Positions 34,654-44,829 are shown, counted from the stretch's first letter. The stretch: DNA of 64,000 nt from Paenibacillus alvei DSM 29 (GCF_000293805.1 NZ_AMBZ01000004.1:62001-126000); one strand, 5' to 3'. Program-made: numbers and translations. The notes: generated from the sequence alone by a model not told the origin.

Positions 34654-35247
34654 ATGAAAATAACAAATGCAGAATTTATTATTAGTGCTGTTGGAGCATC
34701 ACAGTATCCTGACGACGGTTTTCCCGAGATTGGACTGGCAGGTCGATCAAATGTCGGTAAGTCTTCCTTGATTAATCGGTTGATAATGCGCAAAAACTTG
34801 GCGCGCACAAGTTCGCAGCCAGGCAAGACGCAGCAATTGAACTACTACCGCATCAATGACAATATGTATTTCGTAGACGTTCCGGGATATGGATATGCAA
34901 AGGTGTCAAAGACACAGCGCGCTGCTTGGGGACGCATGATTGAGGCATATTTCCAAGAACGTGAGACACTTAAGCTTGTGCTGCTGGTCGTTGACTTGCG
35001 TCATGCTCCTACAGCGGACGATTGTATGATGCATGACTGGCTGACGCATTATGGCATTCCGGTCTGCGTTGTCGCTACAAAGGCCGATAAAATCTCAAAG
35101 AATCACCTTCCAAGACATGTAAAGCAAGTCCGAACCACACTCGGATTATCACCAGATGCTCCCTTCGTCATGTTCTCCTCGGAAACTGGACAAGGCCGAG
35201 AAGAGTTATGGGAGATTATTAATCAACATGCAGGCGTTAATTCGTAA
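34654..35247 (+). CDS. engB: Ribosome biogenesis GTPase
   Basis: A 197-residue GTPase (YihA/YsxC) needed for 50S assembly. G1 motif GRSNVGKSS at residues 30-38, switch/G2 region [10 protein letters not shown]3 DVPGYGYA and G4 TKADK. It lies directly after lonA and before the haem genes, the Bacillus arrangement. AAGGTGAGG precedes ATG 34654. Confidence 0.97.
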   Translation: MKITNAEFIISAVGASQYPDDGFPEIGLAGRSNVGKSSLINRLIMRKNLARTSSQPGKTQQLNYYRINDNMYFVDVPGYGYAKVSKTQRAAWGRMIEAYFQERETLKLVLLVVDLRHAPTADDCMMHDWLTHYGIPVCVVATKADKISKNHLPRHVKQVRTTLGLSPDAPFVMFSSETGQGREELWEIINQHAGVNS

Positions 35248-35405
35248 GCATGTTGGATAAAATATGGGATAGTTCCGTCCTCAGTCCGTTTTTTTGCGAA
35301 ATGCACCATAAAATGGCGGCTCGTGAACAGGAATTCATGTGATCCCTGTAGTATAATAAAGATGTGTAAATATAATTTGTTGAATACGGTTTAAGGAGAG
35401 TTTTT

Positions 35406-35990
35406 ATGGCTCGGCGGTTAGCCACAGAGTATGTGAAAGCCAGTTTACAGTTAACGGAAGCTCAGTTGACCCGATTTGTGCAATCGCTCGCGAAGCAATC
35501 TATTGTAGGGCGGGTGAAAGTATTAGAAAACGGTAATCAAGAGGTGGTTCTTGAGGACGGCCAGGGTGATGAGATCATATTCCTGTTCGAGAAACAAGGC
35601 AATCGGTATGTCTGTGTAACGTCTTGCCGCTTGGTTCATCCGAAATTGACGCAAGTGATGCATAAGCTTGTGGCGACATTCCGTGGCGAAGCGGTAGTCA
35701 ATCGGATTTTTGCGGGATTTACAATCACTTATTATTACGTGGATGGGGCAGTTCGCAAGATTGTGGAGCAGAAGGAAGAGCCTCGCGTTATTTTCGAACA
35801 TAAGGATACGGTGCTAGACTTGCAGAATATGTACCGTAACGATCGTGTAGAAATACGTATTGCGAGTATCAAGGAGCGCATCAACAGCCTCCTCGATAAG
35901 CGAAATCACAGTCTGTCGGCGGATGAGATTCAAGCTGTGGATCATGAGCTGGCAGAAATGGCAAAGCAATTGTTCATCTTGGAAGCCTGA
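35406..35990 (+). CDS. Hypothetical protein, soluble, 194 residues
   Basis: A 194-residue protein with AAGGAGAG before ATG 35406. Residues 1-110 are mixed alpha/beta (YVKASLQLTEAQLTRFVQSL; VVLEDGQGDEIIFLFEKQGN). The C-terminal 60 residues are helical and charged. No signal peptide, membrane segment or catalytic motif. It forms its own unit with a terminator. I do not recognise the family. Confidence 0.88.
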   Translation: MARRLATEYVKASLQLTEAQLTRFVQSLAKQSIVGRVKVLENGNQEVVLEDGQGDEIIFLFEKQGNRYVCVTSCRLVHPKLTQVMHKLVATFRGEAVVNRIFAGFTITYYYVDGAVRKIVEQKEEPRVIFEHKDTVLDLQNMYRNDRVEIRIASIKERINSLLDKRNHSLSADEIQAVDHELAEMAKQLFILEA

Positions 35991-36006
35991 GCGGCATTGG
36001 AATAGA

Positions 36007-36042
36007 AAAGAACTTAGGGCATGCGCCTTAAGTTCTTTTTAT
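36007..36042 (+). terminator. Terminator after the 194-residue hypothetical gene
   Basis: AAAGAACTTA...TAAGTTCTTT stem with internal GGC/GCC pairing, T5 tail. Confidence 0.85.
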
Positions 36043-36326
36043 TTTCTGCACATATTGGGCGGAAGAAAATAAACACCTAACGGCTGCTTTTTCCATATAG
36101 TAGACAGGGAATTACAAATGGTCTGGTGAAAAGCGAATAAAAAGTGTTGCATTTATGTGTATAAGATGTTATTTTTAATCTCGTTGAAAACAATATAGGA
36201 ACCAGGATTCACTCAGGACATTGCATGTTGCGAGAGATTTTTCCCTCGGGAAGTGAATGACGTAGGTCCTAGCGGATGAAATTATTTTTTTCAAACATTT
36301 TATTCCTAGGAAGGGGGAACCGGAAG
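36043..36326 (+). promoter_or_regulatory. speD upstream region with possible leader structure
   Basis: About 280 bases without a gene. ATTCACT (36207-36213) can pair with AGTGAAT (36252-36258). TCCTAG (36267-36272) can pair with CTAGGA (36306-36311), which touches the ribosome site AAGGGGG (36311-36317). This could let the leader mask the start, but it matches no riboswitch class I know. Confidence 0.35.
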
Positions 36327-36725
36327 ATGGAATACTCAACTTTCGGAAGACATGTTGCTGTTGACACGTGGGGAGTCGACTTCGATTTGCTGAACAATGC
36401 TCAATTGCTTGAAGCACAACTGGTAGAAGCCGCTGAAGCGTGTGGTGCAACCGTCTTGTCTGTTCAATCTAAACAGTTTGACCCACAAGGGGCAACAGTT
36501 CTAGTTATGTTGTCAGAAAGTCATCTTTCAATCCACACTTATCCTGAACGTGGATTTGCAGCAATCGATTGTTACACTTGCGGAGAAACAGTAGACCCGC
36601 AGCTAGCCATTGATTACCTGGTCTCTATGTTGAAACCGGAGAAAACGTACGCGAAGAAGCTCGTTCGCGGATTAGGCGAATTGCAAGTGGTTACTCCGGA
36701 TATGAAAGTATCCGAATTGGTATAG
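36327..36725 (+). CDS. speD: S-adenosylmethionine decarboxylase proenzyme
   Basis: A 132-residue prokaryotic class 1B enzyme giving decarboxylated SAM for spermidine synthesis. The self-cleavage site is E64-S65 in LSESHLSIHTYPERG, with S65 becoming the pyruvoyl group; H70 and the C84-region cysteine (CYTCGE) are conserved processing and catalytic residues. ATG 36327 with AAGGGGG is preferred; the upstream frame from 36276 is not plausible protein. A strong terminator follows. Confidence 0.97.
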   Translation: MEYSTFGRHVAVDTWGVDFDLLNNAQLLEAQLVEAAEACGATVLSVQSKQFDPQGATVLVMLSESHLSIHTYPERGFAAIDCYTCGETVDPQLAIDYLVSMLKPEKTYAKKLVRGLGELQVVTPDMKVSELV

Positions 36726-36736
36726 AACACAATAAA

Positions 36737-36783
36737 GTCCCGCTCACTTAAGTGCTTGGCACCGGGTTGAGCGGGCTTTTTTT
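36737..36783 (+). terminator. Terminator of speD
   Basis: CCCGCTCA (36739-36746) / TGAGCGGG (36768-36775), T7 tail. Confidence 0.9.
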
Positions 36784-36861
36784 ATTCATTTTACCCTGGT
36801 TATTTGTCCACTTGCAGCTCCATAAGCTATATACATAATCATATATAGTAGGAGAATGCCT

Positions 36862-37398
36862 ATGAGACCAAAGCGATTTCGAAGCGGTGTCGTATGGATG
36901 GTCGTATTGTTCATGCTGCTTATATGGCCTTCTATTCAGGTGTACAACTTCTTGTCACCGAAGATAGAAGCATCCGATCCGCTAAAAATGCTGTATGAGG
37001 TAGCTCAATTTCAAATGAATTTGTTAAAAGGATCGATGCAGGAAGCTAAACGGGTTCATACAACCGATCAATTGCAAAAATTGAAGCTGGTTGCCTACTC
37101 AGCAGCCTTTGCACATGAACGGCTGGTGCGTGCAGTTGGCAAGGATAAGCTGCCAGAGCTCTCTAGTATGAATAAGGTTGTAGAGATGATAACATTGCTG
37201 CAATTAAATGGGGATCGCCCGCTTGCAGACAGTGAAAAAGAGGTGATAAGCACCTCCGCCGATGCAGCGAACAAATTAGTTGACAGTTACGCTCTCATTT
37301 ATAACAGCAGTGGACATTGGATTGCGTCACAGCGTGAAGAGCTCATCTTGGCCGATAAAGAGCTCATAAGTGTGCTGGATTCTTATTTTGCACCGTAA
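36862..37398 (+). CDS. Membrane-anchored hypothetical protein
   Basis: A 178-residue protein with one N-terminal transmembrane helix (VVWMVVLFMLLIWPSIQVYN) followed by a helical extracytoplasmic domain. ATG 36862 is 7 bases from AGGAG; ATG 36856 is too close. No recognised domain. Alone between speD and hemA. The signal anchor lacks an obvious cleavage site or lipobox. Confidence 0.85.
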   Translation: MRPKRFRSGVVWMVVLFMLLIWPSIQVYNFLSPKIEASDPLKMLYEVAQFQMNLLKGSMQEAKRVHTTDQLQKLKLVAYSAAFAHERLVRAVGKDKLPELSSMNKVVEMITLLQLNGDRPLADSEKEVISTSADAANKLVDSYALIYNSSGHWIASQREELILADKELISVLDSYFAP

Positions 37399-37516
37399 TA
37401 GTTTGGCAAAAAGTGCATAAAAAAGAATGACATTAGGTCGCAGCAATGTTAGTATAAGGTGCAGTTAGCACGTACAAACTAAAATTTGACATGCATTTCA
37501 TAATATTTTCAAATTA

Positions 37517-37530
37517 CGAACGAATGTTCT
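37517..37530 (+). promoter_or_regulatory. LexA-like box upstream of hemA
   Basis: CGAACGAATGTTCT matches CGAACRNRYGTTYC at 13 of 14 positions. It lies 13 bases upstream of the PerR/Fur-like box and would overlap the -35 region. LexA control of hemA is not something I know of, so function is a hypothesis. Confidence 0.5.
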
Positions 37531-37542
37531 CTGTGATGTATG

Positions 37543-37557
37543 TTATAATGATTATCA
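37543..37557 (+). promoter_or_regulatory. PerR/Fur-type box at the hemA promoter
   Basis: TTATAATGATTATCA differs by one base from the PerR box (TTATAATNATTATAA) and by one from the core Fur box (TGATAATNATTATCA). It contains the putative -10 TATAAT (37544-37549). In Bacillus subtilis the hemAXCDBL operon is repressed by PerR, which supports PerR as the ligand. Confidence 0.75.
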
Positions 37558-37596
37558 TCTGAGAATGTACTAAATATCGAAAAGCAGGTGAAATGA

Positions 37597-38982
37597 ATGC
37601 ACATCATCGTCGTCGGCATGAACTATCGTACAGCGCCCGTAGAGATTCGGGAAAAGTTCGCGCTGCCCGAAAGTGAATGGCAAGAGGCGCTGAGACAATT
37701 GAGACAGACGAAGAGCGTGCTCGAATGTGTGATGGTGTCGACATGCAACCGTACAGAGCTGTATGTGGTTGTCGACAGATTGCACATGTGCGGTTACTTC
37801 ATCCGCAGCTTTATGGAGACATGGTTCGGCATCCCTAGACAGCAATTTACACCGTACCTCTATATATATGAAGATGATCAGGCCGTTGAACATTTATTCC
37901 GGGTCAGCTGCGGCTTGGATTCCATGGTCATCGGTGAAACGCAAATTCTTGGTCAGATCCGCAATGCCTTCTTGTTTGCGCAACATGAAGGGGTAACAGG
38001 AACGTGGCTCAATACGGTATTTAAGCAGGCGATAACACTCGCGAAGAGAGCACATGCCGAAACAAGCATTAACGAAAATGCGGTATCGGTCAGCTATGCT
38101 GCTGTTGAGCTTGGCAAGCGCATATTCGGATCATTCCATGGCAAGAAAGTGCTCATCCTTGGCGCAGGCAAAATGAGCGAGCTTACCGTAAAGCATTTGT
38201 ATGCGAACGGTGCCGCTGAGGTGATGGTAGCGAACCGTACATTATCTCGTGCGGAGGAACTGGCGAAGCAATTTAATGGACGAGCGGGGACACTCGACGA
38301 GGTTGATCTAATGCTGGCTGAAGCAGACATCGTTATAAGCTCTACTGGGGCTAAGGAATATGTGTTATCGGCGGATGATGTAAAGCGGGCGATGAGCAAG
38401 CGCAAGTCTCGGTCGCTATTCTTTATTGATATTGCCGTACCGCGTGACTTGGATCCTGCGATTAGCGATTTGTCGAATGTATTCTTGTATGACATTGATG
38501 ATTTGCAAGGTATTGTAGAAAGCAATCTGGCTCGGCGGCGCAAGGAAGCGGCAAAGATTGAAGCTTTTATTGCAGATGAACTCGAGGAGCATCGCCATTG
38601 GCTCAAAATGCTAGGTGTAACCCCGATGATTCGCTCATTGCAGGCCAAGGCAGACCGTATTCATCAGGATACGCTCCAAAGCTTGTTCAATAAGCTACCA
38701 GAGCTGTCCGACCGGGAAGCGAAGCTGATACGCCGGTTGACGAAAAGTATGCTGAATCAAATGATGCACGACCCAATTAACCAAATTAAAGAGCTCGCCG
38801 CAGAGAAGAATGGAGACGAGGCATTGCAATTGTTCTCGCAAATCTTCGCACTTGAGGAGCCGGAAGCGGATGGCAAGAAGGAGCGAGGAGAGGAACAGCC
38901 CTCCACGCAAGTCCCCGTGAATCGGAATGCTGAACCCGAACGGGGGAAGTCTGTGCTGTCTTGGGCAGCCGTCACATGGTAG
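37597..38982 (+). CDS. hemA: Glutamyl-tRNA reductase
   Basis: A 461-residue enzyme making glutamate-1-semialdehyde from Glu-tRNA, the first committed step of the C5 tetrapyrrole pathway. The catalytic cysteine is C50 in STCNRTELY. The NADPH-binding domain has GAGKMSELT, and a C-terminal dimerisation helix is present. A poorly conserved 40-residue tail extends beyond it. AGGTGA precedes ATG 37597. First gene of the hem operon. Confidence 0.98.
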   Translation: MHIIVVGMNYRTAPVEIREKFALPESEWQEALRQLRQTKSVLECVMVSTCNRTELYVVVDRLHMCGYFIRSFMETWFGIPRQQFTPYLYIYEDDQAVEHLFRVSCGLDSMVIGETQILGQIRNAFLFAQHEGVTGTWLNTVFKQAITLAKRAHAETSINENAVSVSYAAVELGKRIFGSFHGKKVLILGAGKMSELTVKHLYANGAAEVMVANRTLSRAEELAKQFNGRAGTLDEVDLMLAEADIVISSTGAKEYVLSADDVKRAMSKRKSRSLFFIDIAVPRDLDPAISDLSNVFLYDIDDLQGIVESNLARRRKEAAKIEAFIADELEEHRHWLKMLGVTPMIRSLQAKADRIHQDTLQSLFNKLPELSDREAKLIRRLTKSMLNQMMHDPINQIKELAAEKNGDEALQLFSQIFALEEPEADGKKERGEEQPSTQVPVNRNAEPERGKSVLSWAAVTW

Positions 38983-39009
38983 TGGAAGAACAGGAGGCGG
39001 CAGGCATCG

Positions 39010-39837
39010 ATGGTTACGAATAGTTGGATTTACGATGCGATTATATACACATACGCCCTGAGCCTTCTGTTTTATTTTTCCGATGTGGTAGGAGTCAATC
39101 GGAAAGCGAAGCGGATGGGCGCAGGGCTTCTTACTTTTGTATGGGTACTCCAGACCATTTTCTTAATTGTGAGGATGGTGCGACATCAGGATGTTCCTGT
39201 TTTTAGCAGTTTTGAATTCATGTTCTTATTCTCATGGTTCTTAGTGACCGTATCCATTGTTATTAGCAGGTTTTTTCATATCGAATTTATCGTATTCTTT
39301 GTAAACCTGATTGGTTTTGCTTTATTGCTGGTAAACATGCTTAATGATCCAACGATGCCTGCATCGATGAAGGAATGGGAGATGATGCGCAATTTGCTCT
39401 CCTTTCATATCTCGCTTGCGGCCTTTGGGTTTGCAGCCTTGACGGTTAGTGCAGTATTTGCAGGCATGTATGTATTTCTGCATCATAAGCTTAAGGCCAA
39501 GCAGTGGTCGGATGCGGTGAGGCGCTTGCCTAGTCTTGAACGAATTGAGCGATTCTCCTACCTGGCAGCGGTAATCGGCATTCCGATGTTCCTGTTGTCG
39601 CTTGCTGTAGCGGTGGGAGCTATCCTGCTGGACAACCGTACGGAACTGCTGATCGATTTAAAAATATGGTTTACATTAGCAGCGCTTCTGCTGTATGGCT
39701 CCTATGTTGTGAAACGCTCGCGCTATGATTCAACAGGATTTCGACTTTCTTTGTTGAATTTAGGATGTTATGCGGTAATCATGCTCAATTTCGCATTGAA
39801 TTCATTATCGACATTTCATCGCTGGATTGGAGTGTAG
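39010..39837 (+). CDS. hemX: HemX / CcsA-type membrane protein
   Basis: A 275-residue protein with about eight membrane segments, of the cytochrome c assembly (CcsA/ResC) family. In Bacillus HemX lowers HemA levels. GGAGG precedes ATG 39010. It sits between hemA and the siroheme-type gene, in one rightward operon. Confidence 0.92.
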   Translation: MVTNSWIYDAIIYTYALSLLFYFSDVVGVNRKAKRMGAGLLTFVWVLQTIFLIVRMVRHQDVPVFSSFEFMFLFSWFLVTVSIVISRFFHIEFIVFFVNLIGFALLLVNMLNDPTMPASMKEWEMMRNLLSFHISLAAFGFAALTVSAVFAGMYVFLHHKLKAKQWSDAVRRLPSLERIERFSYLAAVIGIPMFLLSLAVAVGAILLDNRTELLIDLKIWFTLAALLLYGSYVVKRSRYDSTGFRLSLLNLGCYAVIMLNFALNSLSTFHRWIGV

Positions 39838-39840
39838 CGA

Positions 39841-40503
39841 ATGGGAGATTCCCCTCTGTATCCGATTATGCTGAAGCTTGCCGGCAAGCCATGTACCGTT
39901 ATTGGCGGCGGCAAGGTAGCTGCCCGCAAAATTCGCCATTTGCTGGCAAGTGGTGCTAAAGTGAAGGTGGTCAGTCCCATATTGACTCCGGAGCTTTGGC
40001 ATTTTGTGAATAATGGAATCGTTATGCACGTTGCAAGAGAGTATGAGGAGGGGGACGCTATCGGAGCGCTGCTCGTGTTTGCTGCGACAGACGATAGTGA
40101 AGTTAATGAACGGGTGGCAGCAGAGGCAAGGCGATGCGGTGCGCTAATTAATGTTGCTCATAGTCCGGATCATAGTGACTTTGCCAATCCTGGGGCGATT
40201 CAGCATGGTGATGTCCATCTGGCTGTATCGACGGGCGGTGCGAGTCCCACCTTGACGCGAAGCATACTTGCTAAGCTGTCCAAGCTCATGGACGAGGAGT
40301 TGGCGCAAGTTGCGGAACTGCTGCTGCATGCACGTAAAGCTGCCCATACGGTACTGCCTGACACAGCCCAGCGCCAGCGTGCAATGCGGCATTATGCAGT
40401 GGAATGCTGGCGAACTTATGAGCAACACGTTCCGCTTCCCAAGTGGGAAGAGTGGATAGAGGCATGGCTCGCGCAATTATCAATAAATGAATCCATAATA
40501 TAG
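39841..40503 (+). CDS. Precorrin-2 dehydrogenase / sirohydrochlorin ferrochelatase-type protein
   Basis: A 220-residue Met8/CysG-N-like protein. The Rossmann motif VIGGGKVAARKIRHLL is at about 20-36, and ATDDSEVNERVA and VSTGGASPTLTRSI are typical of the siroheme branch. It converts precorrin-2 to sirohydrochlorin and may insert iron. It lies three bases after hemX, upstream of hemC and of the SUMT domain that makes precorrin-2, so siroheme and haem synthesis are linked in one operon. Confidence 0.93.
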   Translation: MGDSPLYPIMLKLAGKPCTVIGGGKVAARKIRHLLASGAKVKVVSPILTPELWHFVNNGIVMHVAREYEEGDAIGALLVFAATDDSEVNERVAAEARRCGALINVAHSPDHSDFANPGAIQHGDVHLAVSTGGASPTLTRSILAKLSKLMDEELAQVAELLLHARKAAHTVLPDTAQRQRAMRHYAVECWRTYEQHVPLPKWEEWIEAWLAQLSINESII

Positions 40504-40523
40504 GCAAGCAGGAGGGCAACTAG

Positions 40524-41455
40524 ATGCGTACTATCATTGTTGGAACAAGGCAGAGTGCCTTGGCGCTGACGCAGACCGGGCATGTTATTTCAGCGTTGGA
40601 AGCCATTTGCCAAGAAAATAATCTTCCGTATCGCTTCGAAATTAAAAGATCGTAACCAAGGGCGATCGCATACTGGATGTGACCTTGTCCAAGGTAGGCG
40701 GCAAGGGGCTGTTCGTAAAGGAAATCGAACAGGCGCTTATTGACAAGGAAGTTGATATTGCGGTTCATAGTATGAAAGACATGCCATGGGAGCTGCAGGA
40801 TGGACTTACGGTTGGCGCAGTGCCGAAACGGGAGGATCCGAGAGATTGCTTGATTATGAAGTCGGGCACCTCGATCGAAGATTTGCCCATAGGCGCCAAG
40901 GTGGGTACCAGCAGCCTGCGCAGAGCTTGTCAATTACAGGCGCAGCGTCCTGATCTGCAAATCGAGCCATTGCGCGGCAATATTGATACGCGGCTGAAGA
41001 AGCTTGATACGGAAGGGTTCGATGCGATTGTTCTTGCTGCAGCAGGACTGCACCGGATGGGCTGGCAGGATCGCATTACATCTTACTTGCCCACAGCAGT
41101 AAGCCTGCCGGCAGTAGGCCAAGGGGCACTGGGGATTGAATGCCGCGCAGATGATGAAGAAGTATTGGCGCTGCTTGCACGTTATCACGATGCAGACACC
41201 GCTCTTACGGTTCAGGCAGAACGTGCCTTCTTAGGACGTTTGAATGGCGGCTGCCAAGTTCCAATCGGGGCATATGCAGAGCTTCATGGTGCTGATGGCA
41301 CGATGCGCTTGACTGGCCTTGTCGGCTCAGCCGAGGACAATACGATTGTGAGCGACACTATGGTAGGTAAACATCCAGAGGAACTTGGTATTGCAGTTGC
41401 AGAGCGGCTGCTGGATCAAGGAGCGGAACAAATGTTATCCCAATTAAGGGGCTGA
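40524..41455 (+). CDS. hemC: Hydroxymethylbilane synthase, one A missing
   Basis: Reconstructed as 310 residues from ATG 40524 (GGAGGG upstream; [20 protein letters not shown]). The frame breaks at A4 40644-40647: with A5 the reading is [20 protein letters not shown], as expected for HemC. The downstream frame carries [17 protein letters not shown] and the dipyrromethane-cofactor cysteine in [15 protein letters not shown]. The enzyme polymerises four porphobilinogens. An essential gene with a one-base gap points to sequence error. Confidence 0.9.
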
Positions 41456-41460
41456 TAAGA

Positions 41461-43047
41461 ATGGAACGGCATTCCTCTGAATTAGGTATCGTGTATCTAG
41501 TAGGCGCAGGGCCGGGAGATGCTGGCTTGATTACGGTCAAAGGCTTGAACTGTTTGCAGGAAGCGGATGTTGTTGTCTATGATCGCCTTTCCAGTCCTCA
41601 GCTGCTTAGGCATATGAAGCCCGGCGCACGCAGGATCTATGTCGGTAAGCTGCCTGATAGGCATGCGATGAAGCAAGCGGACATTAATCAGCTTCTTGCC
41701 GATCTGGCTCTGGAAGGACACCGGGTTGTTCGCTTAAAGGGAGGAGATCCATGTGTATTTGGCAGAGCAGGAGAAGAAGCGGCTGTGCTGAAGGAGCATG
41801 GGATATCATTCGAGATCGTTCCGGGTGTCACCTCAGCGGTGGCGGTTCCGGCTTATGCCGGCATTCCCGTGACACATCGTGAGTATGCCTCTTCCTTCTG
41901 CGTAGTCACAGGACACGAAAATCCTGACAAGCTGGACGAATTCATTGAGTGGGAACAGATGACTCAATCAGCAGGCACCTTGTTGTTTCTTATGGGGATT
42001 GGCAAGCTGCGTGCGATAGTAGAACGATTAATGAGCCATGGGCGGGCAGCGGAGACACCTGTTGCATTGATACGCTGGGGAACACGGGCAGAGCAGTTCA
42101 CCATTGTTGGAACTTTAGCGACGATTGCGGATGAAGCAGAGCGGATCCGATTTGAATCGCCTGCAATCATTATCGTAGGTGACGTTGTTAAGCTGCGGGA
42201 ACAGCTTACATGGGCAGAAGAGCGGCCATTATTCGGGAAGCGTGTGCTTGTGACGAGAAGCCGTAGCCAAGCAAGCGAGCTTGTGCGGGCCGTCGAACAG
42301 CTTGGAGGGGAGCCTTATGAATTTCCTGTCATTGAAATGCGTGCGCCTGTCTCGGCGCGGCAGAAGCAGGCGATTCAACAGGCATTCCTGCAGGCTAGGC
42401 AGTATCACTGGCTCATTCTAACGAGCGTGAATGGTGTTTCGTATTGGTTCCAGCATTTGCAGGATCAAGGCCAGGACATTCGTCAATGGGCTGGCGCACG
42501 AATTGTGACGGTTGGACCAAAAACGGCTGAGGCGCTTCGTGAATACGGTGTACAGCCGGATGTATCTGCTGCTCAGTTTAGTCAAGAAGGGGTATGGGAC
42601 GTACTGCGCCCGCTCGTTGCGTCAGGGGAGCGCGTACTGCTAGCGCGCGGGGATTTGTCACGTCCTTGGCTAAAGGAGACCCTACATCAGCATGGTCTTA
42701 TTGTCGATGAGATCGATCTGTACGAGACTGTATTGCCCGAAGAGGATGATCCTTGCTTATTAGAACTGCTTGAGGATAACGCCATTCATCTTATTACCTT
42801 TACGAGTTCTTCGACTGTAACGAACCTGATCGCGTCGTTAACACGCATGGGCGTGTCGAATCCAGTAGCGAAACTGAGCGGCGCTCAGGTTGTCTGCATC
42901 GGAGATATTACAGCGCGTACAGCGCGCGAATTAGGCTTGCAGGTTGATGCAGTAGCCGAGCGTTCTACCATAAAAGGATTGGTAGAAGCAATGAGCAAGC
43001 TATGCAATAGTGAAAAGTCAAATATACACATTCAAGGAGGTTGCTAA
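41461..43047 (+). CDS. Fused uroporphyrinogen-III C-methyltransferase / uroporphyrinogen-III synthase
   Basis: A 528-residue fusion. Residues about 10-250 are the SUMT (CobA) methyltransferase with [18 protein letters not shown] and [17 protein letters not shown]. Residues about 265-515 are HemD, with [16 protein letters not shown] and [13 protein letters not shown]. The two activities close the tetrapyrrole ring and divert part of it to precorrin-2 for siroheme. This fusion is common in Paenibacillus and clostridia. It overlaps no gene but hemB's ribosome site lies at its end. Confidence 0.95.
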   Translation: MERHSSELGIVYLVGAGPGDAGLITVKGLNCLQEADVVVYDRLSSPQLLRHMKPGARRIYVGKLPDRHAMKQADINQLLADLALEGHRVVRLKGGDPCVFGRAGEEAAVLKEHGISFEIVPGVTSAVAVPAYAGIPVTHREYASSFCVVTGHENPDKLDEFIEWEQMTQSAGTLLFLMGIGKLRAIVERLMSHGRAAETPVALIRWGTRAEQFTIVGTLATIADEAERIRFESPAIIIVGDVVKLREQLTWAEERPLFGKRVLVTRSRSQASELVRAVEQLGGEPYEFPVIEMRAPVSARQKQAIQQAFLQARQYHWLILTSVNGVSYWFQHLQDQGQDIRQWAGARIVTVGPKTAEALREYGVQPDVSAAQFSQEGVWDVLRPLVASGERVLLARGDLSRPWLKETLHQHGLIVDEIDLYETVLPEEDDPCLLELLEDNAIHLITFTSSSTVTNLIASLTRMGVSNPVAKLSGAQVVCIGDITARTARELGLQVDAVAERSTIKGLVEAMSKLCNSEKSNIHIQGGC

Positions 43048-43048
43048 T

Positions 43049-44053
43049 ATGGTATTTCCAACTACAAGATTACGCCGCCTACGGAAGACGGCAGCTCTCC
43101 GCAATATGGTACGCGAGACAGTATTAACCGTAAATGATTTAATTATGCCTATTTTTGTAACGCATGGCACCAATATTAAGGAAGAAATCAGCTCCATGCC
43201 AGGCGTGTACCACTTTTCGCTAGATCGTCTGGATGAAGAAATTAATGAAATCGTACAAGTAGGGATTCAAGCTATCGTGTTGTTTGGCGTTCCGGCATCG
43301 AAGGATGCTGTCGGAAGTTCTGCGTTCGACACGAACGGAATTGTACAGCAAGCGACAAGACAAATAAAGGCTGCTCATCCCGAACTGCTCGTCATCGCAG
43401 ATACTTGCCTCTGTCAATATACTGATCATGGTCATTGCGGCATGATACATGTGCATGAAGTGAATGGCTGTGAAATTGGCGAAATCGATAATGACGAGTC
43501 GCTCGAGTACTTAGTTCGTACTGCTGTATCCCAGGCCGAAGCGGGAGCCGATATCATTGCGCCTTCCAATATGATGGATGGATTCGTGCACGCGATTCGA
43601 GCAGGACTGGATGAAGCGGGCTACAGTGATGTGCCAATCATGTCTTATTCTGTGAAATATGCTTCGGCATTCTACGGCCCATTCCGGGATGCAGCGCATT
43701 CCGCACCGCAATTTGGCGATCGCAAGACATACCAGATGGATCCTGCTAATGTGCGTGAAGCGGTTCGCGAGGCAGAAGAGGATGTTCTGGAGGGCGCGGA
43801 CATGCTGATGGTGAAGCCGGCCATGGCATATATGGATGTCATCCGTGTGATAAAGGATCAGTTCGATCTGCCACTGGTCGCTTATAATGTGAGCGGCGAA
43901 TACTCCATGGTGAAGGCTGCGAGCAAGCTTGGATGGATTGACGAGCGGGCAATAGTTACTGAACTGCTGCTTGGTTTAAAGCGTGCAGGAACGGATATGA
44001 TTATTACGTACCATGCGAAGGATGCAGCGCGCTGGCTGTCAGATCGTTCCTAA
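43049..44053 (+). CDS. hemB: Delta-aminolevulinic acid dehydratase (porphobilinogen synthase)
   Basis: A 334-residue enzyme condensing two ALA molecules. The Schiff-base lysine regions [18 protein letters not shown] and [13 protein letters not shown] and the metal site [12 protein letters not shown] are present. ATG 43049 with AGGAGG upstream is chosen over the longer frame from 43010, which would overlap hemD. Last gene of the operon before a convergent regulator. Confidence 0.97.
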   Translation: MVFPTTRLRRLRKTAALRNMVRETVLTVNDLIMPIFVTHGTNIKEEISSMPGVYHFSLDRLDEEINEIVQVGIQAIVLFGVPASKDAVGSSAFDTNGIVQQATRQIKAAHPELLVIADTCLCQYTDHGHCGMIHVHEVNGCEIGEIDNDESLEYLVRTAVSQAEAGADIIAPSNMMDGFVHAIRAGLDEAGYSDVPIMSYSVKYASAFYGPFRDAAHSAPQFGDRKTYQMDPANVREAVREAEEDVLEGADMLMVKPAMAYMDVIRVIKDQFDLPLVAYNVSGEYSMVKAASKLGWIDERAIVTELLLGLKRAGTDMIITYHAKDAARWLSDRS

Positions 44054-44083
44054 TTATCAGGGCAAGCGGATGGAATATATAGC

Positions 44084-44130
44084 AAGCACCCCTCCAGCAC
44101 ATTTAGCGAAATGCAGCGGAGGGGTACTTG
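44084..44130. terminator. Long hairpin between convergent hemB and Crp-type genes
   Basis: ACCCCTCC (44088-44095) / GGAGGGGT (44118-44125) with inner ATTT/AAAT. No strong T-run on either side; probably a bidirectional terminator. Confidence 0.6.
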
Positions 44131-44151
44131 TCTGCCCAATCATTTAGGAAG

Positions 44152-44829
44152 CTAGCTTACGTAAGGACTCTGGAACAGCTTGGATACATCCAGTGTGTAT
44201 TCGGTAGGTTGCAGCGTCAAGATGCGCTGATGCTCCAAATCGCGGATTACCTGCTCTAATACGTTGCGATGCACACCAGCAAGCCCTGACATGGCATCGG
44301 GATCGAAGGCGGTACGGATGTAGATTTTGTCTCCACGGCGTTCGCCTTGCTGCTGAGCGATACGGACAATGTTCTTCACGATGCGGCTAGGAGCATCCAG
44401 GAACGTTAAGTCATAGACGTATCCGTTCGTCGAACGAAGCCGCCCGCACAGTTGAATCATAACCTGCTTCGCAATGTCGTAATGGGCTCGCAGCAATAGA
44501 TGGAAGCTTTCAGAAGTAACGGTCAATAATACGGTATCCTCCAGTGTCTCTGCTGTAGCAGAACGCGGCTTGCCATCAATAAGCGCAAGCTCGCCGAAGT
44601 TGTCGCCGCTCTTGAAGACGGAAAGGATCTTTTGTTGTCCTTTCTTGTTGGATGTGTATACTTTGACGGCACCGCGTAATACGATGCAGAATGTGTGTCC
44701 TGGATCTCCCTGCTGGAACAAAATCGTATGTGGGGCATACTCCCGACGGGATGTGATGGACGATACGATTTCCAGCTGTTCATCAGTCAAATCAGAGAAC
44801 AGTGGGACGCGTTTTAGCAATTCAATCAT
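44152..44829 (-). CDS. Crp/Fnr-family transcriptional regulator
   Basis: A 225-residue protein from ATG 44829 behind GAGGGGAAAG. The longer frame includes 60 residues of non-protein-like sequence overlapping hemL and is rejected. A cyclic-nucleotide-binding fold (ILFQQGDPGHTFCIVLRGAV, FGELALIDGKPRSATAETLE) spans 20-125, and a winged-helix HTH_Crp domain lies at the C-terminus (SGLAGVHRNVLEQVIRDLEH). No N-terminal cysteine cluster, so it is not a typical oxygen-sensing Fnr. It is divergent from hemL (78 bases) and may control it. Confidence 0.92.
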   Translation of the reverse strand: MIELLKRVPLFSDLTDEQLEIVSSITSRREYAPHTILFQQGDPGHTFCIVLRGAVKVYTSNKKGQQKILSVFKSGDNFGELALIDGKPRSATAETLEDTVLLTVTSESFHLLLRAHYDIAKQVMIQLCGRLRSTNGYVYDLTFLDAPSRIVKNIVRIAQQQGERRGDKIYIRTAFDPDAMSGLAGVHRNVLEQVIRDLEHQRILTLQPTEYTLDVSKLFQSPYVS

